A DNA stretch of 21,631 bases from a virus: IMG/VR virus record IMGVR_UViG_3300044634_004090, positions 1 through 21,631 of that record, one strand, 5' to 3'. Positions within the stretch are counted from its first letter, which is position 1; the number at the start of each line of letters is the position of its first letter. This document shows, in pieces, positions 13,841 through 20,530 of this stretch. Made by a program: the position numbers and the translations under genes. The notes below the pieces were generated by a model. The model made no database searches, was not told where the DNA came from, and saw only the letters and a program-made list of their open reading frames with translations.

Positions 13841-13868
13841 ATAAACTCCATTTTATAAAGGGTATGTT

Positions 13869-13876
13869 TATTTATG
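13869..13876 (-). promoter_or_regulatory. Possible late promoter (7/8), CATAAATA
   Basis: The minus-strand box lies 29 bases before the ATG at 13840, in the gap after the membrane-protein cluster. Confidence 0.4.
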
Positions 13877-13894
13877 GTTATTAAACGCAATATA

Positions 13895-14107
13895 TCAACA
13901 ACCCTTAAATAAAACAACTAATAGTAATAATATGCCTAAGGTTGTAAGTCCTATTCCGCCAAAAGCCCAAAACAATAAAAGTCCCAATCCAACAACAATA
14001 AAAGATTTTTCTTTTTTTGCCTGATAATCCAAATAACAATAACGCAATAAAAATAGCAAGCCAGTAAGCAGTATAGAGACAGCAATTGTTGGCAATAAGT
14101 TTGTCAT
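13895..14107 (-). CDS. Small two-helix membrane protein
   Basis: A 70-residue protein with two hydrophobic segments: about 4-25 (LLPTIAVSILLTGLLFLLRYCY) and about 36-68 (IVVGLGLLLFWAFGGIGLTTL onward). A basic loop (QAKKEK) separates them, giving a helical-hairpin topology with an F-K-G-C end. There is no clear ribosome site. It follows the 57-residue gene by 11 bases, so it is probably read from the 14706-14734 promoter. Size and topology would fit a holin-like or membrane-exclusion protein, but no family motif is visible. Confidence 0.55.
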   Translation of the reverse strand: MTNLLPTIAVSILLTGLLFLLRYCYLDYQAKKEKSFIVVGLGLLLFWAFGGIGLTTLGILLLLVVLFKGC

Positions 14108-14118
14108 AATAATATATA

Positions 14119-14292
14119 CTATTCTCTAATAATTAAATCATCATAATCTTCAAAATCATAGTTATAAGTCTTTTTTGATTCTTGTTTTTTATAAACAATA
14201 TGTTTTCTGGTGAAGCTGTCAATTATTAGACTGCCCGTGCCGACTACAAACAACAAAATTATAATTGATATTAAAGTGATTCCGGGATCCAT
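14119..14292 (-). CDS. Small single-helix membrane protein
   Basis: A 57-residue protein: MDPGITLISIIIILLF and on to about residue 24 is a membrane segment, then a basic stretch (TRKHIVYKKQESKK), then an acidic tail (YNYDFEDYDDLIIRE). Its ATG shares one base with the stop of the previous gene (TGATG), a coupling junction. The basic stretch after the helix suggests N-out, C-in orientation. No function is recognised. Confidence 0.55.
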   Translation of the reverse strand: MDPGITLISIIILLFVVGTGSLIIDSFTRKHIVYKKQESKKTYNYDFEDYDDLIIRE

Positions 14293-14498
14293 CAGTTATT
14301 ATCCGCTATTCTATTAAAATTTTCTAATTTTTCAACTTTTTTTTGCAAATTAGAAAATTGCTTTTCAGTAATAATCTCTATCATTATAAGTCTTTCTATT
14401 GAGTCACTCATAATGTTTAATCTTTTTTTTTGTATGTTTTCTGTCCATATCAAAAATCCGATACATATAAAAGCTAAAAATAAAAATAAGTTTTTCAT
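14292..14498 (-). CDS. Small membrane-anchored coiled-coil protein
   Basis: A 68-residue protein with an N-terminal hydrophobic helix (about 4-20, LFLFLAFICIGFLIW) and a long charged helix with heptad-like spacing (IERLIMIEIITEKQFSNLQKKVEKLENF). Its ATG follows the preceding stop codon directly (TAAATG), with GGTGGA inside the end of that gene serving as ribosome site. It resembles signal-anchor spanin- or lysis-accessory-like proteins in shape only. Confidence 0.55.
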   Translation of the reverse strand: MKNLFLFLAFICIGFLIWTENIQKKRLNIMSDSIERLIMIEIITEKQFSNLQKKVEKLENFNRIADNN

Positions 14499-14699
14499 TT
14501 ATTCCACCATAATTTCTATGCCATCAAATTCGTAAACATAATCACTTTGTTGTGGGTTTTCTGATGGGCGAAAAGTTCTTGTATTTTTAAATTTTATATT
14601 AGTTATTCCGCTAATCCCCTGAGTTTCATATAAAGATTTTATTATAAGTTCTTCAACTTCTTTTGCACTGAATTCGATATAATTTTTATTAATTTTCAT
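14499..14699 (-). CDS. Small phage protein, first gene of the membrane-protein operon
   Basis: A 66-residue soluble protein: MKINKNYIEFSAKEVEELIIKSL..., then a conserved-looking TRTFRPSENPQQSDYVYEFDGIEIMVE end with alternating beta pattern. The fold is unknown. It has no ribosome site, and its ATG begins six bases after a perfect TATAAT, so its mRNA is probably leaderless. It heads a run of four coupled small genes. Confidence 0.55.
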   Translation of the reverse strand: MKINKNYIEFSAKEVEELIIKSLYETQGISGITNIKFKNTRTFRPSENPQQSDYVYEFDGIEIMVE

Positions 14700-14705
14700 A
14701 TTGTC

Positions 14706-14734
14706 ATTATATCATTATAAAATAGAAATATCAA
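14706..14734 (-). promoter_or_regulatory. Sigma70-type promoter, TTGATA-17-TATAAT
   Basis: On the minus strand, TTGATA (14734-14729), a 17-base spacer and TATAAT (14711-14706) lie between the LamG stop at 14737 and the ATG at 14699. The expected transcription start falls on or beside that ATG. Confidence 0.8.
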
Positions 14735-14736
14735 TT

Positions 14737-15435
14737 CTATAAACCAAATCTAGATTTTGTAGCATTATAATTAATTGCCACCTCATCATCAGATAATTGT
14801 TTATTATAAACTCTGACAACAGCTATATCTCCATTATAATAATATCCTCTGCTGCCATTGTATCCTCCATAAACTCCCATGCTCATGCCTCCATTATTTG
14901 TTGCAATAGTTCCTGTTTGACTGTCACTATTTTTAGAAATTCCATTAACGTATAATTTTCTATTTCCGGAAGAATATGTGCCAACTATTTGAAACCAACT
15001 AGACGTGTTGACCCCAGCATTAACAGTGTTCGTACTAAAGGTGTTCAGTGTCCCGTTTAAAACCATTCTCCATTGAATATTTGTTCCTTCTTGGAATAAA
15101 CTATATTGTGAATTGACAACTCCTTTCTCAAACCAAAAACCACTTTGAGTCGTGGCATTTGTTTTTATCCAAACTTCTACGCTAGGAGTTTGCGTATCGA
15201 GTAGCGTACTATTCGGTATCCTGATCAATCTATTATTGGTAGTTCCATTAAAACTAAAGTATTTATTACTAGTAGAACTTGAATAAGGAGGAGAATTTAT
15301 TAATTCTCCAACAAAATCATTGCCACTTAAGTCAGTGCAACTTGTTCCGCTGCCGCTGTAGCATTTGTTGTTGGCAAAATCCATATTGAATACTAAATTA
15401 TTAGTAATTATTTTCGGCCCATTAGAATAGCTCAT
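14737..15435 (-). CDS. LamG/concanavalin-type fibre protein B
   Basis: A 232-residue single-domain structural protein of the laminin-G_3 type: NLVFNMDFANNKCYSGSGTSCTDLSGN at the start, then SVEVWIKTNATTQSGFWFEK, WFQIVGTYSSGNRKLYVNG, and the family end VVRVYNKQLSDDEVAINYNATKSRFGL. These domains bind carbohydrates or act as fibre tips. It is a paralogue of the protein at 16891-17571, sharing the opening, the Asp-Leu-Ser/Ile-x-N element and the YNA-x-K-x-RFGL end. Its ATG overlaps the stop of the 50-residue gene (ATGA). Confidence 0.8.
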   Translation of the reverse strand: MSYSNGPKIITNNLVFNMDFANNKCYSGSGTSCTDLSGNDFVGELINSPPYSSSTSNKYFSFNGTTNNRLIRIPNSTLLDTQTPSVEVWIKTNATTQSGFWFEKGVVNSQYSLFQEGTNIQWRMVLNGTLNTFSTNTVNAGVNTSSWFQIVGTYSSGNRKLYVNGISKNSDSQTGTIATNNGGMSMGVYGGYNGSRGYYYNGDIAVVRVYNKQLSDDEVAINYNATKSRFGL

Positions 15436-15584
15436 TCAACGCATCCTACCTTTATTATTTCTATCACAGTATAATTAGCATTAAAAAAATCTAATGCTTG
15501 CTCTTCAGTATTAATCTGAATATGATAATTAATATAGACCTCCTCTGGATCTAATATTTTAGCATCTATGATAAAAGTTTTCAT
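15432..15584 (-). CDS. 50-residue protein embedded in the fibre operon
   Basis: A small protein beginning MKTFIIDAKILDPEEVYIN and ending IEIIKVGCVE, with a central helix EEQALDFFNANY. It overlaps both neighbours by ATGA, so it is translated in the same chain of coupled genes. The beta-helix-beta pattern suggests a tiny alpha/beta fold. It may be an assembly chaperone or a fibre accessory; this is inferred from position only. Confidence 0.65.
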   Translation of the reverse strand: MKTFIIDAKILDPEEVYINYHIQINTEEQALDFFNANYTVIEIIKVGCVE

Positions 15585-16891
15585 AATGTTGATATCCTTG
15601 CTAGGTGGGATGTGTTTGCTGCTGTTGGGAATATTATAATTTTTTTATAATTATTAGGACCGCCAATGCTCATTGTTCTAGCGTCCGCGTATCCTACCGT
15701 GGATCGAGATCCAGAACTAACGCCATTTCTATAAGTGTACCAAGTGCCGTAGCTGTGAGTCATGGCAACTTTATTTTCTCCTAATCTACTAAAACCACCA
15801 TAATCATATCTGACATAGGATGGGCTGTATTTATCTGCTAGAATGTTTGCAGTATTTCTTAGATGTCTAATGCTGAAGCCTCCATCAAAAACATTAGCGG
15901 TTGTATAAAATGAAAAGCCTAAAGCCCCTCCTGTTATAACATCACAAAAATTATAAGGGCTATAGAATTGACACAATGCGGTGAATTCGTTAGTGGAATA
16001 AGATCCTAGCCATGATGATTTAGTAGACAAACTACAGCTATCAGCAGTGACGCTTCCTACCGAACCTGTTGTCTTAATGTACTGAGCAAACGCAACTTCA
16101 TATCCACTTGTTTGATTGAACGTCGTGTTGAGCATTGCTCCAAAAATTAAGCAGCCGTCCCCATTATTGCCAGTTAATGAAGAAGATGACGTGGTAGGAT
16201 TAAATGATATAGTGTAATTGATTCCAGGCGAGGCTGCTTGAACATCTTGGACAAGAAACATTAATCTGTACCATCCATTGCCCATATTGCAAACATACTT
16301 ATTAACAAACACTAATTGATTGGCTGTTCCCGCTGTATTGGTGCCGGTTGTTCCATTAGATAAATTGTAATAACATTCTGTTGTATATGTTCCGTTTGAT
16401 ACATGAATTCTTAAATAATTGCATTCGGCTGCTTTTGCCATAATGCTGACATATAAAAATCTTTTACTAGATCCTGACGCTCCAATTAAACTAATATTAT
16501 AAGATAAAGATCCTCCGGAACTTGTTAGTTCTAGTCTTGAGCCGTTGTCTGATCCGTTTGGAGACAATGTTGATGTAGATTCGATTTGAGAGTTAGTTTT
16601 TGTCCAAATGTTTTGAGTAAAATCCTCACTATAAATAAAATTATTGTTTGATGAATTAGGATCTATATACAATCCCCGATACTGCAAAGTTCCATTGCTA
16701 TCATATTCGTAATTAAATCTTGCAACATTAGCAGAAGCAGTTTTTATATAGCCATCACTGCCAATGTATGTCCCAGAAGTTGATCTACTAAATGCAAATG
16801 GACCACCTATGCCATCAGATGGATTTAATTCTTGCCAAGTTTCAAAATCTCTGTAAAAAGTATTTTTTATATTTCCATATTGAGTAGCCAT
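15581..16891 (-). CDS. Large tail/fibre structural protein
   Basis: A 436-residue beta-rich protein. The start (residues about 30-85) has the widespread phage fibre motif FxFSRSTSGTYIGSDGYIKTASANVARFNYEYDSNG followed by LYIDPNSSNNFIYSED-like and W, found before carbohydrate-binding jelly rolls in many tail proteins. Residues 85-265 fit a CBM-like sandwich (RFLYVSIMAKAAECNYLRIHV, WYRLMFLVQDV). The end resembles a second LamG-like lobe (WYTYRNGVSSGSRSTVGYADARTMSIGG). Serine, threonine, glycine and asparagine dominate. Its ATG shares one base with the previous stop (TAATG). Receptor binding is likely. No AGHPTF module is present. Confidence 0.72.
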   Translation of the reverse strand: MATQYGNIKNTFYRDFETWQELNPSDGIGGPFAFSRSTSGTYIGSDGYIKTASANVARFNYEYDSNGTLQYRGLYIDPNSSNNNFIYSEDFTQNIWTKTNSQIESTSTLSPNGSDNGSRLELTSSGGSLSYNISLIGASGSSKRFLYVSIMAKAAECNYLRIHVSNGTYTTECYYNLSNGTTGTNTAGTANQLVFVNKYVCNMGNGWYRLMFLVQDVQAASPGINYTISFNPTTSSSSLTGNNGDGCLIFGAMLNTTFNQTSGYEVAFAQYIKTTGSVGSVTADSCSLSTKSSWLGSYSTNEFTALCQFYSPYNFCDVITGGALGFSFYTTANVFDGGFSIRHLRNTANILADKYSPSYVRYDYGGFSRLGENKVAMTHSYGTWYTYRNGVSSGSRSTVGYADARTMSIGGPNNYKKIIIFPTAANTSHLARISTL

Positions 16892-17571
16892 TATAAACCA
16901 AACCTTCCTTTTATAGCATTATAATTTTGTAAAATTTCTGAAGAAGAAAGTGCTTTGCTATAAAGCAAATGAGAGTACAGAGTAATATTATTCCATCTGG
17001 AACCTCCTTCACTAGCGAGATTAATTGTTACAGATGAAGGGGTGTCTGATCTGCTGATGGCTGTGCTAGAGTTTACAATCATAGAATTGTTAACATAAAA
17101 TTGATGACTATTTACGCCATTAGTAATAAAAGAATACATAGTAGGCAAGGTCACATCAGAAATCGTCGCAAATCCCAAATAAGTATATGATGCTGATACA
17201 TTGCCATTCATAATGTAAGCATCAACATTTTTTGTGCTCTGATTATTATGAATGATAAATCCATTCTGAAATCTGCAAGACCCCAAACCAGCAGTATTGC
17301 TCCACGTGCTAGTTGATGATTTTGCCCATGTTATTACAGTTAGTGCTTTATTTAAAACTGAGGAGTACGAACAGCCATCATTAATTCCATCAAATAATAT
17401 TCCTCCTTTATTGTCTGCACTAAAACTTGGCCCATTAGACAAAGTGGCATTATTATTATTAATTAAATCAGACCATGTATTCCCACTACCAGCATAACTT
17501 TTACTATTAGCAGCATCTAGATGAAGAGTTAATCCTTCTGTAACTATGTCCGGACCACCGTATATTGCCAT
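16891..17571 (-). CDS. LamG/concanavalin-type fibre protein A
   Basis: A 226-residue laminin-G_3-type protein and first gene of the fibre operon: GLTLHLDAANSKSYAGSGNTWSDLINNNNATL, GGILFDGINDGCSY, LTVITWAKSS, HQFYVNNSMI, and the end LYSKALSSSEILQNYNAIKGRFGL. It is paralogous to the 14737-15435 protein. No Shine-Dalgarno stands before the ATG. Upstream there are only weak candidates: TATACT at 17592-17587 and a CTAAATAA-like late box just before the ATG. Confidence 0.8.
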   Translation of the reverse strand: MAIYGGPDIVTEGLTLHLDAANSKSYAGSGNTWSDLINNNNATLSNGPSFSADNKGGILFDGINDGCSYSSVLNKALTVITWAKSSTSTWSNTAGLGSCRFQNGFIIHNNQSTKNVDAYIMNGNVSASYTYLGFATISDVTLPTMYSFITNGVNSHQFYVNNSMIVNSSTAISRSDTPSSVTINLASEGGSRWNNITLYSHLLYSKALSSSEILQNYNAIKGRFGL

Positions 17572-17620
17572 ATTTTTATTTAGCTAAGTATACACTATAT
17601 TAGTAAAAAAAAGGAATAAA

Positions 17621-17740
17621 ATGAATGGAAAAGGAAGCAAAAGAAGACCAAAAAGTGTTGATCAAAAAACTTGGGATAAAAATTGGGAAAAAATATTTGG
17701 TAAAAACAAAAAAAAAAAATTAATAATTAGTAATAATTAA
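17621..17740 (+). CDS. Small conserved phage protein, GKGSKRRP type
   Basis: A 39-residue very basic protein, MNGKGSKRRPKSVDQKTWDK then NWEKIFGK and a lysine run. The GKGSKRRP...NW(D/E)xIFGK pattern is a small protein I have seen repeatedly in aquatic T4-like phages; its function is unknown. AAGGA stands five bases before the ATG. Its last 21 bases overlap the 3' end of the adenine methylase on the opposite strand, within an A-rich tract. Confidence 0.7.
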   Translation: MNGKGSKRRPKSVDQKTWDKNWEKIFGKNKKKKLIISNN

Positions 17741-18562
17741 TTCTTTGCCTATTTTTTTTGTTTTGCTATGCGTTTTTGCGCTTGAAGTTCCACAATAAGT
17801 CCACTTTAATTTATAAATATTAAAATCTTTATACAATTTTCTAATAAAAGAATTATCATCATACGATATGACAACTTTATGTTTAGAATTTTTTATATTA
17901 TCGCACAACTTAATGTGATCTTCTTTCTCAAAATTATACTTGTATAATCTGGAATTTTTTTCCAAATCTGTATTTACGCAATACGGAGGATCAACATAAA
18001 CAACAACATTTTCTCCGTCTTCAAATAATAAATTTTCATAAGAAGAGCAAGAAATTCTGGTTTCTTTAATTATTTCCGCTGCTTTTTCTATTTTTTTAGT
18101 ATGAACTAATTTCCATCCCTGTGGATTTGAAAAATACAACCTAGACTTAATATCATAATTAACTCTACCGCCCCAAACTGTTCTATTGACGAATAAGTAA
18201 CTCAAAGCAGGGTCAGAATTTCTATTATTTATCAAATTATCAAATTCTGATTTTAATCTAGAATTATACTTTGCCTTGCCGCCAGATTTAGATTCGCACA
18301 AGCCATCTGTTTTTTTGGGCGGATCTATAGATCTACATTTTTTTATAAAATTATTTGCATCGTTCTTAAGCGCAAAATAAACACTCATTAAATTTTCATC
18401 TATATCATTTATCCATCTTTTTTTATTAGTTGGAACATGAAAGAATATTCCTCCTCCTCCGACCATAACATCTCTGTACTCGGAGTATTCCTTGGGAAAT
18501 CTCATCATTATTTGTTCTCTGATGGATTTTTTACTTTTGCCACCCGGATATCTAAAAATCAT
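17720..18562 (-). CDS. dam: DNA adenine N6-methyltransferase (Dam/D12 class)
   Basis: A 280-residue enzyme that transfers methyl from SAM to adenine N6 in DNA. Motif I is RYPGGKSK (4-11), the second SAM-site element is INDIDENLMSVY (51-62), and the catalytic motif IV is DPPY at 191-194. WGGRVNY and the target-recognition region between about 80 and 170 complete the D12-class layout. The length matches T4 Dam and relatives. The likely site is GATC, but specificity cannot be read directly. It is driven by a near-consensus promoter at 18570-18598 with its ATG seven bases after the -10, so it is probably early. Protection from host restriction or marking of phage DNA are the usual roles. Confidence 0.85.
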   Translation of the reverse strand: MIFRYPGGKSKKSIREQIMMRFPKEYSEYRDVMVGGGGIFFHVPTNKKRWINDIDENLMSVYFALKNDANNFIKKCRSIDPPKKTDGLCESKSGGKAKYNSRLKSEFDNLINNRNSDPALSYLFVNRTVWGGRVNYDIKSRLYFSNPQGWKLVHTKKIEKAAEIIKETRISCSSYENLLFEDGENVVVYVDPPYCVNTDLEKNSRLYKYNFEKEDHIKLCDNIKNSKHKVVISYDDNSFIRKLYKDFNIYKLKWTYCGTSSAKTHSKTKKIGKELIITNY

Positions 18563-18569
18563 ATTTTTT

Positions 18570-18598
18570 ATTATATCAGATACGCTAGATTATTTCAA
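18570..18598 (-). promoter_or_regulatory. Sigma70-type promoter, TTGAAA-17-TATAAT
   Basis: On the minus strand, TTGAAA (18598-18593), a 17-base spacer and TATAAT (18575-18570) precede the Dam ATG by seven bases. No ribosome site fits in that gap, so the message is probably leaderless. Confidence 0.75.
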
Positions 18599-18608
18599 TT
18601 GTTTTTAC

Positions 18609-18614
18609 TATAAT
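18609..18614 (+). promoter_or_regulatory. -10 box TATAAT before the 18621 operon
   Basis: A perfect -10 hexamer ends six bases before the ATG at 18621. The -35 region (TAGATT at 18586-18591) is poor. It faces away from the Dam promoter in a shared 58-base gap. Confidence 0.45.
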
Positions 18615-18620
18615 TAAAGC

Positions 18621-18770
18621 ATGAAGAAGATAGAAGAGATACTAGAAAAAAAATACACTGAGGATCAGTATAAAGAGATATTAAGTAAAAACGTAATGGA
18701 CTTAATAAAAGAAGCTTTTATAGCGGGATACCAGGAGTGCTTAAGAGATAGAGAAAAAATATTAGGATAA
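18621..18770 (+). CDS. Small helical protein, unknown function
   Basis: A 49-residue charged protein: MKKIEEILEKKYTEDQYKEI, then VMDLIKEAFIAGYQECLRDR. It is probably two helices; the 'EAFxAGYxE' pattern occurs in many small phage proteins of unknown role. There is no ribosome site, only a TATAAT six bases from the ATG. It is followed after four bases by the 18775 gene and is first in the operon. Confidence 0.55.
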   Translation: MKKIEEILEKKYTEDQYKEILSKNVMDLIKEAFIAGYQECLRDREKILG

Positions 18771-18774
18771 ATAA

Positions 18775-19176
18775 ATGAAAATAAATAATTTAGAAGTTTT
18801 AAACTTATACATGGGACTTAACATTATTGCCAAAGAAAAATTGCCAATAATGTTGTCATTTCAAATAGAATCAATCAGAAACTATCTTGAATCTTTTGCT
18901 AAAACTGTTGATAGGATGATATTAGAAATAAAAAAAAGACATGCAGCAATCGACCCAATAACAAAAGAATTTGTTTTGGCAAAATCTGAATCAGGACAAG
19001 TGATGCCTGATACTCTGGTTTTAGAAAGTCCAGAAAAAGCAAACGAAGAGATAGAAGAATTCTTAAAACAAGAATTAGAAGTTCCTGACGTTGATCTGAG
19101 GTTGTCTTATTTTCCAAGTGACTTTAGAATTTCAGCAGATAATCTTAAATTAATTAGGAGAATAATAAAAATATGA
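18775..19176 (+). CDS. Phage helical protein, possibly DUF1617-like
   Basis: A 133-residue mostly helical acidic/basic protein: NLYMGLNIIAKEKLPIMLSFQIESIRNYLESFAKTVDRMI at the start, and a long loop to EIEEFLKQELEVPDVDLRLSYFP at the end. The layout (helix pair, then a short strand with V-D-L) resembles small phage proteins of the DUF1617 kind; this match is from memory and weak. Weak AGGA upstream. Its stop overlaps the next ATG (ATGA), so it is coupled. Confidence 0.5.
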   Translation: MKINNLEVLNLYMGLNIIAKEKLPIMLSFQIESIRNYLESFAKTVDRMILEIKKRHAAIDPITKEFVLAKSESGQVMPDTLVLESPEKANEEIEEFLKQELEVPDVDLRLSYFPSDFRISADNLKLIRRIIKI

Positions 19177-19556
19177 TTTCATTAAAAGATTATAAAAATT
19201 CAAATAATGTTAAAAATTTAATACAAAAAATGTTTGAATCAAGACAGGTTGCACACAACTGTCACCTACAAACAAAAAGTTATAGTCAGCACAAGGCTTT
19301 AAACGAATATTATGATGAAGTTCTAGATCTGATCGATACTTTTGTTGAATCTTATCAAGGTCAATATGGAATAATTTCTGGTTACGAGAAGATCGATGTT
19401 TCTCCAGTTCCAGATGTTGAAGTTTATTTTGAAGATTGTGCAAAAATATTTATATTGGGAAGAAATTCGTTGAAAGATTCTCATTTGCAAAATATTATGG
19501 ATGAAATTGTTACGCTAGCGTATAAGACAATTTATAAACTAAAAAATCTAAAATGA
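19173..19556 (+). CDS. DUF5856-like, ferritin/Dps-type helical protein
   Basis: A 127-residue helical protein. SRQVAHNCHLQTKSYSQHKALNEYYDEVLDLIDTFVESYQGQYG (about 23-66) carries the histidine/glutamate pattern (H28, H31, H40, E59, YQG) of DUF5856, a phage family that looks like a ferritin-type four-helix bundle. NIMDEIVTLAYKTIYKLKNL closes it, as usual. Metal binding is suggested by the histidines but is not proven. It sits between two coupled neighbours with ATGA overlaps at both ends. Confidence 0.75.
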   Translation: MISLKDYKNSNNVKNLIQKMFESRQVAHNCHLQTKSYSQHKALNEYYDEVLDLIDTFVESYQGQYGIISGYEKIDVSPVPDVEVYFEDCAKIFILGRNSLKDSHLQNIMDEIVTLAYKTIYKLKNLK

Positions 19557-19918
19557 TTCAACCAATATTTAAGCAAGTAGAAATTCATAATAAAAATTGG
19601 GGCAAAGAATTATGGATTCATAATTCAGAAAAATACTGTGGGAAGGTCTTGGAATTTAATGAAAATGCCTATTTTTCAATGCATTATCATCTAAAAAAAG
19701 AAGAAACTTGGTACGTGATACATGGTTCTTTTGAATTGGAATATTACGATCTCACTCAGGCCGTTAGACTCAAAAGAAAAATCAAAGAAGGAGATGTAAT
19801 CCACATTGTTCCAGGCGTTCCGCATAAGCTAACTGCACTAGAGAAATCAAAAATATTAGAAGTCTCAACGCAGCACTTTGAAGAAGATAGTTACAGAATA
19901 GAAAAGTCAATTCAATAA
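19553..19918 (+). CDS. Cupin, mannose-6-phosphate-isomerase type II-like
   Basis: A 121-residue single-cupin protein. Cupin motif 1 is SMHYHLKKEETWYVIHG (42-58: H44, H46, E50/E51, G58) and motif 2 is GDVIHIVPGVPHKL (80-93, H91), together the metal site. The end LEVSTQHFEEDSYRIEK is like the C-terminal domain of GDP-mannose pyrophosphorylase/isomerase proteins. Family members isomerise or epimerise sugars, but single-domain phage cupins have no proven substrate. A link to the nearby fucosyltransferase-like gene, which could use a GDP-sugar, is only a suggestion. It is last in its operon, coupled to the DUF5856-like gene. Confidence 0.75.
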   Translation: MIQPIFKQVEIHNKNWGKELWIHNSEKYCGKVLEFNENAYFSMHYHLKKEETWYVIHGSFELEYYDLTQAVRLKRKIKEGDVIHIVPGVPHKLTALEKSKILEVSTQHFEEDSYRIEKSIQ

Positions 19919-19949
19919 TTTCACCAATATAAAAAAAATTTATTGTTAT

Positions 19950-19957
19950 TATAAATA
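19950..19957 (+). promoter_or_regulatory. T4-type late promoter TATAAATA (8/8)
   Basis: The exact late box on + lies 36 bases before the ATG at 19994, with AAGGAGG (19981-19987) between. Confidence 0.85.
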
Positions 19958-19993
19958 TATAATATTGTCCATTTATTTATAAGGAGGTAAAAA

Positions 19994-20308
19994 ATGGCAA
20001 GTTATACAGTTAATCTCACCCCAGATTTAGTCAATCCCACCACAGAGGCCAGCTTAGATACTACCGTTGTTAATGGTCTTTCTAAACAAAGAACATTTGA
20101 AATGACAATGGTTGAAAATCTTAGTGGCGGGTTAAAAATAGTCGGAAGAATTCCAGACGGCGGAACTTACAACGATGATACTACTTATGTAAACGAATAT
20201 GAAAATGAAGCAGGACATCCAACTTTTACAAGTGGAACTGCCGTTTCCAGACCTTCGGTCACAAGTGGTCATCCAACAGCAAGTTCATCTTCTGGAAGCA
20301 CATTCTGA
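19994..20308 (+). CDS. Stand-alone AGHPTF-module virion protein
   Basis: A 104-residue protein that is essentially the C-terminal module of the three adhesins with no head domain: SYTVNLTPDLVN, then ASLDTTVVNGLSKQRTFEM, a GGLKIVGRIPDGGTYNDDT strand pair and NEAGHPTF at 73-78. A second GHPT occurs at 92-95 in a serine-rich tail. It has the strongest late setting in the window: exact TATAAATA, AAGGAGG six bases before the ATG, and its own terminator. That points to abundant late synthesis and a virion component, for example a head or fibre decoration protein. No family name is known to me. Confidence 0.7.
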   Translation: MASYTVNLTPDLVNPTTEASLDTTVVNGLSKQRTFEMTMVENLSGGLKIVGRIPDGGTYNDDTTYVNEYENEAGHPTFTSGTAVSRPSVTSGHPTASSSSGSTF

Positions 20309-20340
20309 GTTTTATATAAGATATAAAGCAGGGATGCGAA

Positions 20341-20360
20341 TTTTGCAAAGGATTGCAAAA
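20341..20360. repeat. Perfect inverted repeat TTTTGCAA-4-TTGCAAAA
   Basis: An eight-base perfect palindrome with a four-base loop lies just upstream of the terminator at 20364. It could be an accessory hairpin, or the minus-direction stop for the small gene ending at 20361. Confidence 0.6.
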
Positions 20361-20525
20361 CTAACAACCGTCCTTCGGGACGGTTGTTTTATTTAATCTT
20401 TTTATTTCTTTTCTTAATTTTTTTATTTCATTAGCAGCTTCTTTTAATAGATCTGCTCTGTCTATTGCTCTTGCTTGCGTGACACTACTGATAAGTCTAT
20501 TAACTATGTCTTCTTGTTTTTGCAT
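20361..20525 (-). CDS. Small helical protein, RADLLxEAAxEI motif
   Basis: A 54-residue protein, MQKQEDIVNRLISSVTQARA then IDRADLLKEAANEIKKLRKE and a basic end. The 'D-x-LxEAAxEIxxLR' helix is common in small phage proteins of unknown function. It starts five bases after the stop of the 120-residue gene without a ribosome site, so it is coupled. Its last ten codons (NKTTVPKDGC) lie inside the + strand terminator hairpin, so the same DNA serves as codons on minus and terminator on +. Confidence 0.55.
   Translation of the reverse strand: MQKQEDIVNRLISSVTQARAIDRADLLKEAANEIKKLRKEIKRLNKTTVPKDGC
20364..20395 (+). terminator. Rho-independent terminator with UUCG loop
   Basis: A perfect 10-bp stem (20364-20373 with 20378-20387) closes the very stable TTCG tetraloop and is followed by TTTTATTT. 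It ends the late transcript of the 19994 gene. Confidence 0.9.
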
Positions 20526-20530
20526 AATTT

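Noticed and set aside
17812-17819. TATAAATA on the + strand inside the Dam gene
   Set aside because: Internal to a coding region and antisense to it, with no + gene downstream until 18621.
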